From the NCBI GenBank assembly GCA_910584615.1, contig CAJUAM010000027.1, positions 1 through 41,611 on the forward strand: DNA of 41,611 nucleotides. The letters are read 5' to 3'. Both the position numbers and the translations under genes were made by a program. The notes below the pieces were generated by a model. It was not told the DNA's origin. It saw only the letters and a program-made list of their open reading frames with translations, and ran no database searches. This document shows positions 32,803 to 41,565 of this stretch, one piece after another (position 1 is the stretch's first letter; each line of letters starts with the position of its first letter). Source of the stretch: an uncultured Dorea sp. GTDB taxonomy: Bacteria > Bacillota > Clostridia > Lachnospirales > Lachnospiraceae.

Positions 32803-34489
32803 ATGTGTTCAGATACAAAGCAATACATTCATACGGCGATAGTTGGTACAATTCCTGACATGTGTTGGATTGATGATAATTACCGGTATAGTTTCCGATT
32901 ACTGCTTCAGTATTTTTTCCGGGGATCCGGATATAACTTTTGATGTTTTGAAAGTTATGGATTACCAGCAGCCGTTCGTTTAGGATAATCCTCTGGTATG
33001 CGATAACGCATGGATCTTCTGTTTCATACGGCAAAAATTCTCCGTTTATGATGATGTTGCTGTATTTGCTGTCTCTTCTCAAGTGTATCAGCTTTCGGTA
33101 GAATTTCAGTACCGAATCGGAAAATTCCTGATCTGCGGCATTGATGTCTTTATAGTTTGGATTTACTTTTAGCCATGTATGTTCTGCGTTGCTGAACCCG
33201 GCGTTTTTTCCTGAATCCCACTGCATCGGTGTCCGGCTGTTGTCTCTGCTTCGCTTTGCCACGATATCAAAAGCTGTTTTTTTATCAAATCCGGCATTCA
33301 CCGCTCTTTTGTACTGTCCTCTTGTAGCGATATCGTCGTAATCTTCTATGGAATCCATCCGGATATTTTCCATGCCGATCTCCTGCCCCTGATAAATGAA
33401 GGGAGTACCCCGCAGAAAGAAGAAAAGGGAGGCAAGCATTGTCTTGCTGTGATAACCGATATCTTTTTCTGGTATATATTTATTTACGGAACGGTTCTGA
33501 TCATGATTTTCCAGATATAGGGCACCCCATCCCTTTTCCTGGACCATCCGCTGACTTTCGAATATGGTTTTTTTAAGCTCTTCTGGCGTGAATGCCTTTG
33601 GACGGAACCATTCTCCGGTAGCCGGTACATCAATATCTGTGTAGCTGAAATCAAATACCATGGAAAAGAATCCCAAATCTCCGATAAATAAGTTTAACAA
33701 TTCTTCCGGTACATTAGCTTCGGCAACAGTCATGCTGTTGTGAGGACGGAATGTTTTTTCTGTTAATTCCTGCAGGAATATTTCAATGCCCGGCTGGTTT
33801 AATACCCAGTCTCCGATGTAGCGCAGTCCGTCCTCGCCGTCCGGCTGGAAAGTTTTAAATTCCAGCCGTTTTTTGATGTTTCCGATGGCGTCTATCCGGA
33901 ATCCGGCTAAGCCTTTATCCAGCCAGTAATTTACCATCCGATAGATTTCTTCCCGCAGCGATTGGTTTTCCCAGTTCAGATCCGGCTGCTTTTTTGAAAA
34001 TTCATGGAGATAGAACCGGTTCGTTCCTTCTATTTTTGTCCATGCCGGTTCTCCAAAATATGACCGCCAGTTGTTAGGAGGGTTACCGTCTGCAGTTTCT
34101 TTAAAAATATAATAGTCCGCGTATTTACTGTCCGGGTCTTTTAGTGCCTTCTGAAACCATTCGTGTTCGTCAGAAGTATGGTTTACTACCAGATCCATCA
34201 GAATCTTAATCCCCATCTTGTCAGCCTTTTGAATTAATTCGTCCATGTCTTCGTCACTGCCGAACATGGGATTTATATGGTAGTAATCGGAGATATCATA
34301 GCCGCCGTCGTCCATGGGCGACTGGTACACGGGACAAAGCCATATAACATTGATTCCCAGCCGTTTCAGATAGTCAAGCCGGTTTATGATTCCTTTCAGG
34401 TCGCCGATTCCGTCACTGTTGCTGTCCTGAAAGCTTTTCGGATATATCTGGTATACAACCGCATTTTTCCACCAATCTGTTTTTCTCAT
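32801..34489 (-). CDS. GH13 alpha-glucosidase (MalL/oligo-1,6-glucosidase family)
   Basis: A cytoplasmic glycoside hydrolase of 562 residues that cleaves alpha-glucosyl oligosaccharides. The catalytic residues are Asp200 (GFRIDAI), Glu257 (VAEAN) and Asp330 (ENHDQNR), and the QPDLNWEN and DLVVNHTS regions are present. The residue after the nucleophile is Ala201. Valine there is associated with alpha-1,6 activity and alanine or threonine with alpha-1,4, so maltose-type substrates are favoured. No signal peptide. GGAGG precedes the ATG, and the gene follows the permease by 15 bases. It is the last gene of the malEFG-like operon. Confidence 0.93.
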   Translation of the reverse strand: MRKTDWWKNAVVYQIYPKSFQDSNSDGIGDLKGIINRLDYLKRLGINVIWLCPVYQSPMDDGGYDISDYYHINPMFGSDEDMDELIQKADKMGIKILMDLVVNHTSDEHEWFQKALKDPDSKYADYYIFKETADGNPPNNWRSYFGEPAWTKIEGTNRFYLHEFSKKQPDLNWENQSLREEIYRMVNYWLDKGLAGFRIDAIGNIKKRLEFKTFQPDGEDGLRYIGDWVLNQPGIEIFLQELTEKTFRPHNSMTVAEANVPEELLNLFIGDLGFFSMVFDFSYTDIDVPATGEWFRPKAFTPEELKKTIFESQRMVQEKGWGALYLENHDQNRSVNKYIPEKDIGYHSKTMLASLFFFLRGTPFIYQGQEIGMENIRMDSIEDYDDIATRGQYKRAVNAGFDKKTAFDIVAKRSRDNSRTPMQWDSGKNAGFSNAEHTWLKVNPNYKDINAADQEFSDSVLKFYRKLIHLRRDSKYSNIIINGEFLPYETEDPCVIAYQRIILNERLLVIHNFQNIKSYIRIPGKNTEAVIGNYTGNYHQSNTCQELYQLSPYECIALYLNT

Positions 34490-34504
34490 ATATGCCTCCA
34501 GTGA

Positions 34505-35353
34505 TTAACCTTTTACTGCTCCTGCCGCAATTCCTTCGATGATATTTTTCTGAAGGAAGATAAAGATTACGAGAATCGGTACCGCGCAGATCAGGACTGC
34601 CGGAAAGATAAGTTCCCACGGATTCCCATACTGTCCGGACAGGCTTTTTGCATAGTACAGACTCAGTGTCAGCGTCTTTTTGTCATTGTTTCCGATGATC
34701 AGGAACGGAAGCAGGTAATCATTCCATATCCACATGGCGTTGGTGATGATTGTTGTTACGGTGATCGGTTTTACCAGCGGAAAAACGATTTTGAAAAATA
34801 CCTGGAAAATATTAGCTCCGTCGATTAAGGCTGCCTCCTCCAGCGATATCGGCACGGATTTCATAAATCCATGATACAAAAAAACGGTCATACTGAGGCC
34901 GAAGCCGCTGTACATAACGATAAGTCCTCCGGTATTTTTAAGACCCAGCATCTCCATCAGATTTACTAAAGGATACATGACAGACTGGAAAGGTATGAGC
35001 ATGGCTGCCGTAAATATCAGGAATAAAGCCTGGCTTACTTTTGTCTTGTTACGTACCATCAGCCATGCGGTGATAGCTGATACCAGCACGATGACTGTTA
35101 CGGCAATGACTGTGATGACAAGCGTATTGAATAACGACGGGCCAAGGTCTATCTGTTGTGCGGCGCTTTTTAAATATTTGAGGTTCCATGATTTTGGAAA
35201 TGCCATAGGAGAGGCTACGATTTCTTTCTGGCTCTTAAATGAATTTACAAATAAAAAATATATGGGAAATATCGTGTAAACTGCAATGACTCCTAATACA
35301 ACGAACAGAGTGATCTGCCTTGTTTTTTTGTTCGTACTCATAGAATTTTTCAT
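34505..35353 (-). CDS. ABC sugar permease, MalG type (CUT1)
   Basis: A 282-residue membrane protein with six hydrophobic segments. The cytoplasmic EAA loop reads EEAALIDGANIFQVFFKIVFPL and contacts the ATPase. The N-terminal segment (ITLFVVLGVIAVYTIFPIYFLFVNSFKS) is typical of MalG permeases. It shares one base with the preceding permease gene (ATGA-type junction). No ATPase gene is present in the cluster, so a shared MsmK/MsmX-type ATPase encoded elsewhere is expected. Confidence 0.92.
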   Translation of the reverse strand: MKNSMSTNKKTRQITLFVVLGVIAVYTIFPIYFLFVNSFKSQKEIVASPMAFPKSWNLKYLKSAAQQIDLGPSLFNTLVITVIAVTVIVLVSAITAWLMVRNKTKVSQALFLIFTAAMLIPFQSVMYPLVNLMEMLGLKNTGGLIVMYSGFGLSMTVFLYHGFMKSVPISLEEAALIDGANIFQVFFKIVFPLVKPITVTTIITNAMWIWNDYLLPFLIIGNNDKKTLTLSLYYAKSLSGQYGNPWELIFPAVLICAVPILVIFIFLQKNIIEGIAAGAVKG

Positions 35354-36249
35354 TACGCCTCAATCTCCTTTCTCTTGGTTACGCTGACCTGTGCTACAGA
35401 TATTACGGCAATCAGCACGAAGAATATGATCGCCTGGGCCTGAGCCATGCCGTAGTTGGCAGGGATATTTTCTCTTGTTGACAGAAGGATCTGCAGCGAC
35501 AGCATCCTTGTTCCGAAGTTTCCGCTTGTCAACGCCAGATTTTCATCCAGCATCTTGAAACTCTGGGATAAGGTCAGGAAAAATACGATAGTAAACGCAG
35601 GCATCAGCATAGGCAGCGTTATGTGTTTAAATTTCTGCCACGGGGTCGCGCCGTCGATGGAGGCGGCCTCATAGAGATCGTCAGGGATGTTGTTGAGTCC
35701 ATTAAGGTAAATCAAAAGCATGTACCCTGCTGATTGCCAGGTTGCCATAATCGCCATGGCGAAGATTGCTTTGTTGGGGTCCTGGAGCATATCGCAGAGA
35801 AAAGGTATCTTAATGGCTGATTCTCCGCCAAAAAGCACCAGAGAAAAGATATTCTGGAAGATAAAGCTCCAGACAAAACCCATGGCGAGCCCTCCAAGCA
35901 GGTTCGGGAAGAAATAGACTGTCCGGAAGAATCCCTTTCCCACATTCACCTTTTTTACCATCATTGCCATACCAAGGCTTGCAATATTTTTCATAATGAC
36001 TGCCACCACGGTAAACTTCACGGTAAATATCAATGCCGACAGAAATTTTTCTGACCGGAACACCTTTATATAGTTGGTCACACCTACAAGCGCGCCCCAC
36101 CAGTTCTCGGAGCCTTTAAAATAAGAACCTCTCCATGCAGTAAAGGAATAGGTGATTCCCATGATAAACGGTATGATGATGACCACAAAGAATAAAATGA
36201 CTGCCGGTATTACTAAGATTTTAAACCATCTTTTATAAAAATTTTCCAT
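35353..36249 (-). CDS. ABC sugar permease, MalF type (CUT1)
   Basis: 298 residues with six hydrophobic segments. The EAA loop is YEAASIDGATPWQKFKHITLPML. It pairs with the MalG-type permease in a heterodimeric channel for an alpha-glucoside. GGAGG-type site upstream (GGAGGAAACAAG). The solute-binding protein stop is 12 bases away. Confidence 0.92.
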   Translation of the reverse strand: MENFYKRWFKILVIPAVILFFVVIIIPFIMGITYSFTAWRGSYFKGSENWWGALVGVTNYIKVFRSEKFLSALIFTVKFTVVAVIMKNIASLGMAMMVKKVNVGKGFFRTVYFFPNLLGGLAMGFVWSFIFQNIFSLVLFGGESAIKIPFLCDMLQDPNKAIFAMAIMATWQSAGYMLLIYLNGLNNIPDDLYEAASIDGATPWQKFKHITLPMLMPAFTIVFFLTLSQSFKMLDENLALTSGNFGTRMLSLQILLSTRENIPANYGMAQAQAIIFFVLIAVISVAQVSVTKRKEIEA

Positions 36250-36261
36250 CTTGTTTCCTCC

Positions 36262-37734
36262 CTACCATTCTTCCATGCCTGATTTCCAGTTTTTGATGCA
36301 TTTGTCCGCAATCTCGCTTAGCTGTTTATCGGACCATTTTTCTTTTTCTACAAACAACTCTTCCATTACATATTTGCCGTAGCTTTCCAGTCCCCAGCTT
36401 GCAGGAGCAGCGTCAAATGGGTTTGCAAGCAGGTCGTCAGCAAGTTTATATTCTATCAGGTCGTTGGAGAGAGGATTGTCAAGCTGAGTGTTTTCATCTG
36501 CGTTAAACGGCACGAATGCAAAATCGTTGACAATAAAGTCAAGCCCTTTTTCCGAGGTATTGAGCCAGTAGACGAAATCTTCGGCATCCCGTCTTTCTTC
36601 TTCCGTCGCTTTTGCGTTGATGACATAATATTGTGATACGAACTCTGGAATGGAGCGGTTCATCTTCTCCGGCGTCATGCTGTCTGCCGTGATATCGCTT
36701 TTGTCAAAGCTGACTTTCACAGGTAGCATGATCAGGTTTTCTGCTGTTTCCTTAGAAATTTTCTGAACATTGGAGTAGATCCAGTTGCCGTTTTTCATAA
36801 AAATAGCTTTTTTCTCCGCCAGCATCTGAATTGCCTGGTCATATCCGGTAGCGGTAGAATTAACAAACTGTGAACCTCTCTCAATAGGACCGTCTGCTCC
36901 TGCAGCGTAATTCGTGGCAAATTCCAGCTCCTTTAGTGATTTGATGATTGGTTTCTTTAGTTGGTCCGCTTTTTCAGGCTCGGACTCGCGCACATCATAG
37001 ACGGTGCTGTATACTGCGCTGATGGGAAAATTCCCGTAATGATTGCCGTAGGTCCATTTCTCCGCTCCCGCGATTGCCAGTACGCCGGTCAGGCTCTCAG
37101 TGTAAGGAGTTTTACCGTTTCGGACATGATAGGTCTGACCGTTTAAGGTAAAGTCTTTTCCTGAACCATTTTTAATGTAGCTGTCCAGTGACGTTATCAT
37201 GTCCTGGAATTCGGTGTAGCCGGCGGCTTTGTAATCTTGCTTAAACTTTTTGATGTTATCAATTCCTAAGATTTCTGTCAGCATCTTCTTGTTGGCAATG
37301 AGCCCATAGCCTTCGATGTTGTAGGGGATCCCATAGTTTCCCTTTCCTTCAAACTCAAGTTTCATCGAATCTGGAATACTCTCATACAGTGCTTTTAACT
37401 GCGGATTCTGGACTTCTGCCGCGTCCATTGCAAATCCGGCGGACTTCCACTCTTCAATACCGATGGCATTTGAGGCAAATACTGTCGGGTAATCTTTTGA
37501 CTTAATCTCTGACCTGAGAGTTTCACTTGATTCGGAAGTTCCGACAGTAAATACTTTTACTTTCTTTCCTGTTTCTGCTTCGTACTCATCGGCTACAGAT
37601 TCAAGACTTTCTGCAATTTCGGATTTTCCGTTGAAGAAATATACATCGTAATCCTTTTCTTTCTTTCCGCACCCGCAGAACGAGACTGCAGTCAGCCCAA
37701 TTGCTGCCGCGATGCCTATGTACCTTGCTTTCAC
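36262..37734 (-). CDS. extracellular solute-binding lipoprotein (family 1)
   Basis: Sugar receptor of the CUT1 transporter, about 490 residues. I start it at the GTG at 37734, preceded by AAAGGAG 8 bases upstream. The longer frame from 37776 begins inside the operator TGAAACATGTTTCA and has no ribosome binding site. The signal peptide is MKARYIGIAAAIGLTAVSFCGC, with Cys22 as likely lipid-modified residue. The -3 residue is Phe, unusual for a lipobox. The mature part starts with KKEKDYDVYFFNGKSEI. Substrate is probably a maltose- or isomaltose-type oligosaccharide because of the operon's glucosidase. Confidence 0.88.
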   Translation of the reverse strand: MKARYIGIAAAIGLTAVSFCGCGKKEKDYDVYFFNGKSEIAESLESVADEYEAETGKKVKVFTVGTSESSETLRSEIKSKDYPTVFASNAIGIEEWKSAGFAMDAAEVQNPQLKALYESIPDSMKLEFEGKGNYGIPYNIEGYGLIANKKMLTEILGIDNIKKFKQDYKAAGYTEFQDMITSLDSYIKNGSGKDFTLNGQTYHVRNGKTPYTESLTGVLAIAGAEKWTYGNHYGNFPISAVYSTVYDVRESEPEKADQLKKPIIKSLKELEFATNYAAGADGPIERGSQFVNSTATGYDQAIQMLAEKKAIFMKNGNWIYSNVQKISKETAENLIMLPVKVSFDKSDITADSMTPEKMNRSIPEFVSQYYVINAKATEEERRDAEDFVYWLNTSEKGLDFIVNDFAFVPFNADENTQLDNPLSNDLIEYKLADDLLANPFDAAPASWGLESYGKYVMEELFVEKEKWSDKQLSEIADKCIKNWKSGMEEW

Positions 37735-37761
37735 ATTTCTCACTCCTTTTATTATTTTATG

Positions 37762-37775
37762 TGAAACATGTTTCA
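37762..37775. promoter_or_regulatory. LacI operator 1 of the alpha-glucoside operon
   Basis: TGAAACATGTTTCA, a perfect 14-bp palindrome 28 bases upstream of the solute-binding protein start. Its centre is 65 bp from operator 2, suiting looping by a dimer or tetramer. Confidence 0.8.
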
Positions 37776-37826
37776 TAAAAATGATTTTTTAAGGACCCTG
37801 TTGCGAGTCCATTTATACGCTCTGTG

Positions 37827-37840
37827 TGAAACATGTTTCA
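37827..37840. promoter_or_regulatory. LacI operator 2 of the alpha-glucoside operon
   Basis: A second perfect TGAAACATGTTTCA. It lies just downstream of the -10 element at 37849, covering the predicted transcription start. Confidence 0.85.
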
Positions 37841-37848
37841 TTTTCTAC

Positions 37849-37877
37849 ATGATAACATTCTTTTTTTGTTATGTCAA
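37849..37877 (-). promoter_or_regulatory. promoter of the alpha-glucoside operon
   Basis: On the minus strand TTGACA (37872-37877), 17 bases, TATCAT (37849-37854). The start site would fall in or next to operator 2, so repressor binding blocks initiation. Confidence 0.8.
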
Positions 37878-37895
37878 TATAGATTTAGAATGAAT

Positions 37896-38876
37896 TTAGC
37901 TGGTTTTTCCTTTTTTTAATGAGACTGGAATATAAGTATTCTCAATATGGTTTCCGGGATTTTCAATCAACTCTAAGATCATAGCTACAACTTCTTTGGA
38001 GTACAGCTTTAGATTCTGTACAACGGCAGTCAGGTTTGTATCAATGACATTAAGGATGTATGTTCCGTCATATGCGATAATGCATAAATCATCCGGGATG
38101 CGTTTTCCTAGTTTTTTTCCTGCCTCATAAAAAGCCAGTGCCGCCATGTCAGCCGCCATGATGCCGTCTATGTCAGGATAGTTTTTAAGTATCAGCTCTG
38201 CCAGTTCTCTATAGCCGTCTAAATCAAAACTGTTCCAGCGGATCTCCTGACCTCTTGTCTGAATTCCATGTTCTGTGAGGATCTGTTCTAATGTTTCATG
38301 GCCTTTATAGGATAAAATTTCTTTTTCTTCTTTTTCTGCGCAAAGATGCAGAACATGGCGGCAGTTATTATTGATAAATTCTTCTGCGGCCAGTTGTCCT
38401 CCCATTCTGTGGTCGGACACGACAAAAGGGATATTTTTAGAAATATGGCAGTCCAGCATTACCATAGGCTTTGTGAAATGTTCATATACCGTTTCGGGGA
38501 GGCTGTTGACCGCCATGACGATCCCGTCAACCAGATTTGTCCTGAAAGTATTCAGATATTCCTGCTCCCGTTCAATGCTGCCGGATGTGCTGCAGAGCAT
38601 TAGTTTATATCCTTTTATATACAATTCTTTTTCTATATAATCTGCCAGCGATGAAAAAAAAGGATGCTTGATGCTTGGTACGAGCATAGCGATAATCCCG
38701 GATTTCTGCCGGAACATTCCCCTTGCAAGTTCATTCGGGATATAATCCAGTTCTTTCATCGCTTTTTCTATCTTAATCCTTGTCTCCTGGCTTACTGCCG
38801 CCGTTCCATTCAACACTCTCGATACCGTACAGGCCGCGACCCCGGCTTTTTTTGCAACATCTCTTATGCTCGCCAT
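37896..38876 (-). CDS. LacI-family repressor of the alpha-glucoside operon
   Basis: 326 residues. N-terminal helix-turn-helix ASIRDVAKKAGVAACTVSRVLNG and hinge (YIPNELARGM), then the sensor domain (IIAMLVPSIKHPFFSSLADYIE ... DDLCIIAYDGT). It lies directly upstream of the operon it probably controls, same strand, separated by the operon promoter and operators. Its own promoter is covered by a near-copy operator (38932-38945), indicating autorepression. No fused catalytic domain, unlike the 25690 regulator. Confidence 0.92.
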   Translation of the reverse strand: MASIRDVAKKAGVAACTVSRVLNGTAAVSQETRIKIEKAMKELDYIPNELARGMFRQKSGIIAMLVPSIKHPFFSSLADYIEKELYIKGYKLMLCSTSGSIEREQEYLNTFRTNLVDGIVMAVNSLPETVYEHFTKPMVMLDCHISKNIPFVVSDHRMGGQLAAEEFINNNCRHVLHLCAEKEEKEILSYKGHETLEQILTEHGIQTRGQEIRWNSFDLDGYRELAELILKNYPDIDGIMAADMAALAFYEAGKKLGKRIPDDLCIIAYDGTYILNVIDTNLTAVVQNLKLYSKEVVAMILELIENPGNHIENTYIPVSLKKGKTS

Positions 38877-38897
38877 AGCTACTCCTTTATATTGCCA

Positions 38898-38920
38898 GGG
38901 ACATATCTTATATATGTCCC
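38898..38920 (-). other. hairpin in the lacI leader
   Basis: GGGACATAT-CTTAT-ATATGTCCC, 9-bp perfect arms, in the 5' untranslated region about 20 bases before the lacI start. It may modulate mRNA stability or translation. Confidence 0.4.
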
Positions 38921-38931
38921 GCAGTATGTTG

Positions 38932-38945
38932 TGAAATATGTTTCA
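38932..38945. promoter_or_regulatory. LacI operator at its own promoter
   Basis: TGAAATATGTTTCA, one base different from the two operators of the neighbouring operon. It abuts the -10 element. Confidence 0.75.
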
Positions 38946-38973
38946 TTATAGCAAAAAGAGACAATGTTGTAAA
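38945..38973 (-). promoter_or_regulatory. promoter of lacI
   Basis: TTTACA (38968-38973), 17 bases, TATAAT (38945-38950) on the minus strand, overlapped by the operator. Confidence 0.75.
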
Positions 38974-38979
38974 ATAGTT

Positions 38980-40107
38980 TTAGATCAGCCGGAACACCTG
39001 CTCAACCGTTGCTGTCATGTTTTTTCGCGCATTTTCTCTATCCATCGCTTCTTCCAATGTAGTAACTTTGCGCACGATCGGGAAAAATGCGTCAATTCCG
39101 GATTTGTTGCATGCCGCAGCGCCTTCTGTGACAGATCCTGCAAATGCAATAACTTTTGCGCCGTATTTCTTTGAGAGGCGGGCAACTCCTATAGGGGCTT
39201 TTCCCATTGCGGTCTGATGATCTAAGCGCCCCTCTCCGGTAATTACAATGTCAGCATTTTTTAATTCGCTTTCAAGATTGACAGCGGTAAGGATCAGTTC
39301 AATTCCAGGCGTCAGTTCTGCGCCGATGTAACTTAAAAACGCAAAGCCAAGACCACCGGCAGCGCCGGCACCTGCGGTTTTGGAATCATCACGTCCAAGG
39401 GTATCAGCAGTTACTTTTGCAAAGTTTGCCATTCCAGAATCTAAATCTGCTTTAAAGTCGTCGGTAACTCCTTTTTGAGGACCATATATATAAGTAGCTC
39501 CGTTTTCACCGCAAAGGGGATTATTCACATCGCAGGCGACACGGAATGTACATTCAGAGATAAGAGGGTTACGTCTTTTTGTGCTGACAGATGTGACTTT
39601 TGCAAGAGCCTGGCCTCCTTCTTTTGTGTCATTGCCATTTTTGTCGTAAAATTCGTAGCCGAGTGCCTTAAGCATGCCGATACCGCCGTCATTAGTGGCA
39701 CTTCCCCCTATACCAATGATAAAGTTACGGCATCCTCGCTCCATCGCATCTTTTATCATCTCACCCACACCATAGGTAGTAGCAAGAAGGGGATTTTTTT
39801 CTTTATCCGGAACAAGAGTAATACCAGCAGCAGATGCCATTTCTATAATAGCGGTGCTGCTTTCTTTTAAATATCCATAATAGGAAGAGACAGGTGCTCC
39901 CATAGGTCCGGTAACGGTGATTTCTATCCGCTCCCCGTTAAGTCCTTCGATAAGAGCATCTACCGTTCCTTCGCCTCCGTCGGCAAGCGGCTTTACTATA
40001 ATCTCGGCTTCTGGTTTTGCGTTTAAGATACCTTCCTTTGCAGCTAATCCTGCTTCAATAGAAGAAAGGCTGCCTTTTAAGGAATCGATTGCAATAACAA
40101 CTTTCAT
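38980..40107 (-). CDS. garK: glycerate 2-kinase (GarK/GlxK type)
   Basis: Phosphorylates D-glycerate, feeding sugar-acid breakdown into glycolysis. 375 residues: begins KVVIAIDSLKGSLSS and contains PLADGGEGTVDAL, the characteristic GIGGSATNDGGIGMLKALGY, and TGEGRLDHQTAMGKAP. All match the family. A CdaR regulator lies upstream on the same strand with an AT-rich gap that holds palindromic sites. No terminator is evident before the lacI promoter, so read-through into lacI is possible. Confidence 0.93.
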   Translation of the reverse strand: MKVVIAIDSLKGSLSSIEAGLAAKEGILNAKPEAEIIVKPLADGGEGTVDALIEGLNGERIEITVTGPMGAPVSSYYGYLKESSTAIIEMASAAGITLVPDKEKNPLLATTYGVGEMIKDAMERGCRNFIIGIGGSATNDGGIGMLKALGYEFYDKNGNDTKEGGQALAKVTSVSTKRRNPLISECTFRVACDVNNPLCGENGATYIYGPQKGVTDDFKADLDSGMANFAKVTADTLGRDDSKTAGAGAAGGLGFAFLSYIGAELTPGIELILTAVNLESELKNADIVITGEGRLDHQTAMGKAPIGVARLSKKYGAKVIAFAGSVTEGAAACNKSGIDAFFPIVRKVTTLEEAMDRENARKNMTATVEQVFRLI

Positions 40108-40137
40108 AATTAAAATTCCTCCATATCCATTTTTATT

Positions 40138-40172
40138 AGTATAGCATATGGTACAGAGAAATATATGTTATA
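40138..40172 (-). promoter_or_regulatory. glycerate kinase promoter with overlapping regulator half-site
   Basis: Extended -10 TGCTATACT (TATACT at 40138-40143 on the minus strand) with a poor -35 (ATATAT, 40161-40166). The sequence TATGTTATA (40164-40172) overlaps the -35 and matches half of the palindrome at 40205-40222. A weak -35 covered by a regulator site is the pattern of an activated promoter. Confidence 0.5.
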
Positions 40173-40204
40173 GATACTAATTTAAAATATGAAATATAAA
40201 TAAA

Positions 40205-40222
40205 TATGTTATTTATAACATA
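40205..40222. promoter_or_regulatory. candidate CdaR-binding palindrome
   Basis: TATGTTAT-TT-ATAACATA, 8-bp perfect arms, between cdaR and the glycerate kinase gene, just after the cdaR stop. A half-site copy lies about 40 bases nearer the kinase promoter. Confidence 0.45.
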
Positions 40223-40224
40223 AT

Positions 40225-41328
40225 TTAATGATATATCTGGTTCTGCATTCTGACTGCCAGATATAATATCACGGCATCTTTAAAATCTCTCGGGTCAAAT
40301 CCGCAGATACGGTGTATACGATTTAACTTATACTGAAGTGTATTTTTATGGAGAAAGAGTCTTTTGCAAGTCTGGTTTAATGACTGTCCTTCTTCATAAT
40401 AAATGCGCAGCAGAAAGATATCCTCAGAGGAAAGACTAGAGAGGACTTTCGACAAGTATTCGTTCCGGTTGTTTTCAGGAACAGAGCTCAGTACGATTTC
40501 CAGCGTCAGATCATCAAATATGGAAAAGGACGCAGTATCCATAGATGCATTTGCAAGCGCAATATAGGCAGTTCGCAGGGATGAATCCAGCTCATATATA
40601 TTCGCGGCGCAGCCGATCCCTGTCTGAAAAAGATCACGGTTGTCATCAGAAAAGCTTTTGAAAACAGATATATTTTCAATAACAGTCTGATCATCGGCCA
40701 GCGCGATAACCTTATCCGGATAGTAATCACAAAAAAGATGAATGTTAAGGCGGTCAAAGAGCCGGACAATTTTATCTTCAATAGAAGAAAGGGTGACAAA
40801 GGCATCGGCTGTGGTGAGTTGTATGATAATGATCCGTTTCGGCATATTCTCATCTAAATGGAAGTCTTTTAACGCAGTAAGCGCATATTCCGGGACATCC
40901 GGACTTTCAGAAGTCAGACTGTTAAGAAGGAAACGCTTTTTTTCTGATAATGTATGTGCTGTGCCGCCAAGCTCCTGCTCGCGGATCAAAAGTCTGGTAA
41001 TCTGCTCTGCTAAGCAGGCAAAGCTTCTGACATCATCCGGTTTGCCGCTGATTCCGATGACAGCGATAAGCAGTCCGTTGTGGGTAACAGGGATGTTGAC
41101 ACCGCAGTTTGTTCCTTTATATTTATAATTGTCGTTTTCCGAGACTTCAATGATTTTCTGGGTGAGGGCAGCCTCTTTGCCGATTTCATGAAAGGTACCG
41201 ATGCGATGTTCGTCCGTACTGGCAAAGATAATACCTTTTTTATTGATAAAATTAATATCATGTCCGCAGATGTCGTGAACAGTATTGACAATCTGCTGGG
41301 CAAGAGATCTGCTTACAGTAGTGATCAT
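40225..41328 (-). CDS. cdaR: CdaR-family sugar-diacid regulator
   Basis: 367 residues. The N-terminal putative sugar-diacid recognition domain (LAQQIVNTVHDICGHDINFI ... GVNIPVTHNGLLIAVIGISG) is followed by a middle GGDEF-like region and a C-terminal PucR-type helix-turn-helix (GQSLNQTCKRLFLHKNTLQYKLNRIHRICGFD). In E. coli CdaR activates garK and other glucarate/galactarate genes, so control of the adjacent glycerate kinase is the likely role. The ATG at 41328 has AAGGAGG upstream. Confidence 0.92.
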   Translation of the reverse strand: MITTVSRSLAQQIVNTVHDICGHDINFINKKGIIFASTDEHRIGTFHEIGKEAALTQKIIEVSENDNYKYKGTNCGVNIPVTHNGLLIAVIGISGKPDDVRSFACLAEQITRLLIREQELGGTAHTLSEKKRFLLNSLTSESPDVPEYALTALKDFHLDENMPKRIIIIQLTTADAFVTLSSIEDKIVRLFDRLNIHLFCDYYPDKVIALADDQTVIENISVFKSFSDDNRDLFQTGIGCAANIYELDSSLRTAYIALANASMDTASFSIFDDLTLEIVLSSVPENNRNEYLSKVLSSLSSEDIFLLRIYYEEGQSLNQTCKRLFLHKNTLQYKLNRIHRICGFDPRDFKDAVILYLAVRMQNQIYH

Positions 41329-41376
41329 AGGAAGGCCTCCTTACATTGCAGGATCGTTAGGGATTCTTTGTGTAAG

Positions 41377-41406
41377 ATAGTAGCATGGCTGTAAGTTTAC
41401 TGTCAA
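41377..41406 (-). promoter_or_regulatory. promoter of cdaR
   Basis: TTGACA (41401-41406), 18 bases, TACTAT (41377-41382) with a TGC extended -10 on the minus strand. Confidence 0.6.
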
Positions 41407-41565
41407 TCAAGGAGACAGCTTAGCAGATTAAAAAAAGTGGAAGCATGATTCAGATAAAGAAACTTAAAATATCCGGTGAGATGTTAAGTGGATTTGGGAG
41501 TTAAAACGTATGATTCTGCCAGAAAATAACTGTAAAATAAAAAAATGTAAAAAAAGGGTGAATTG

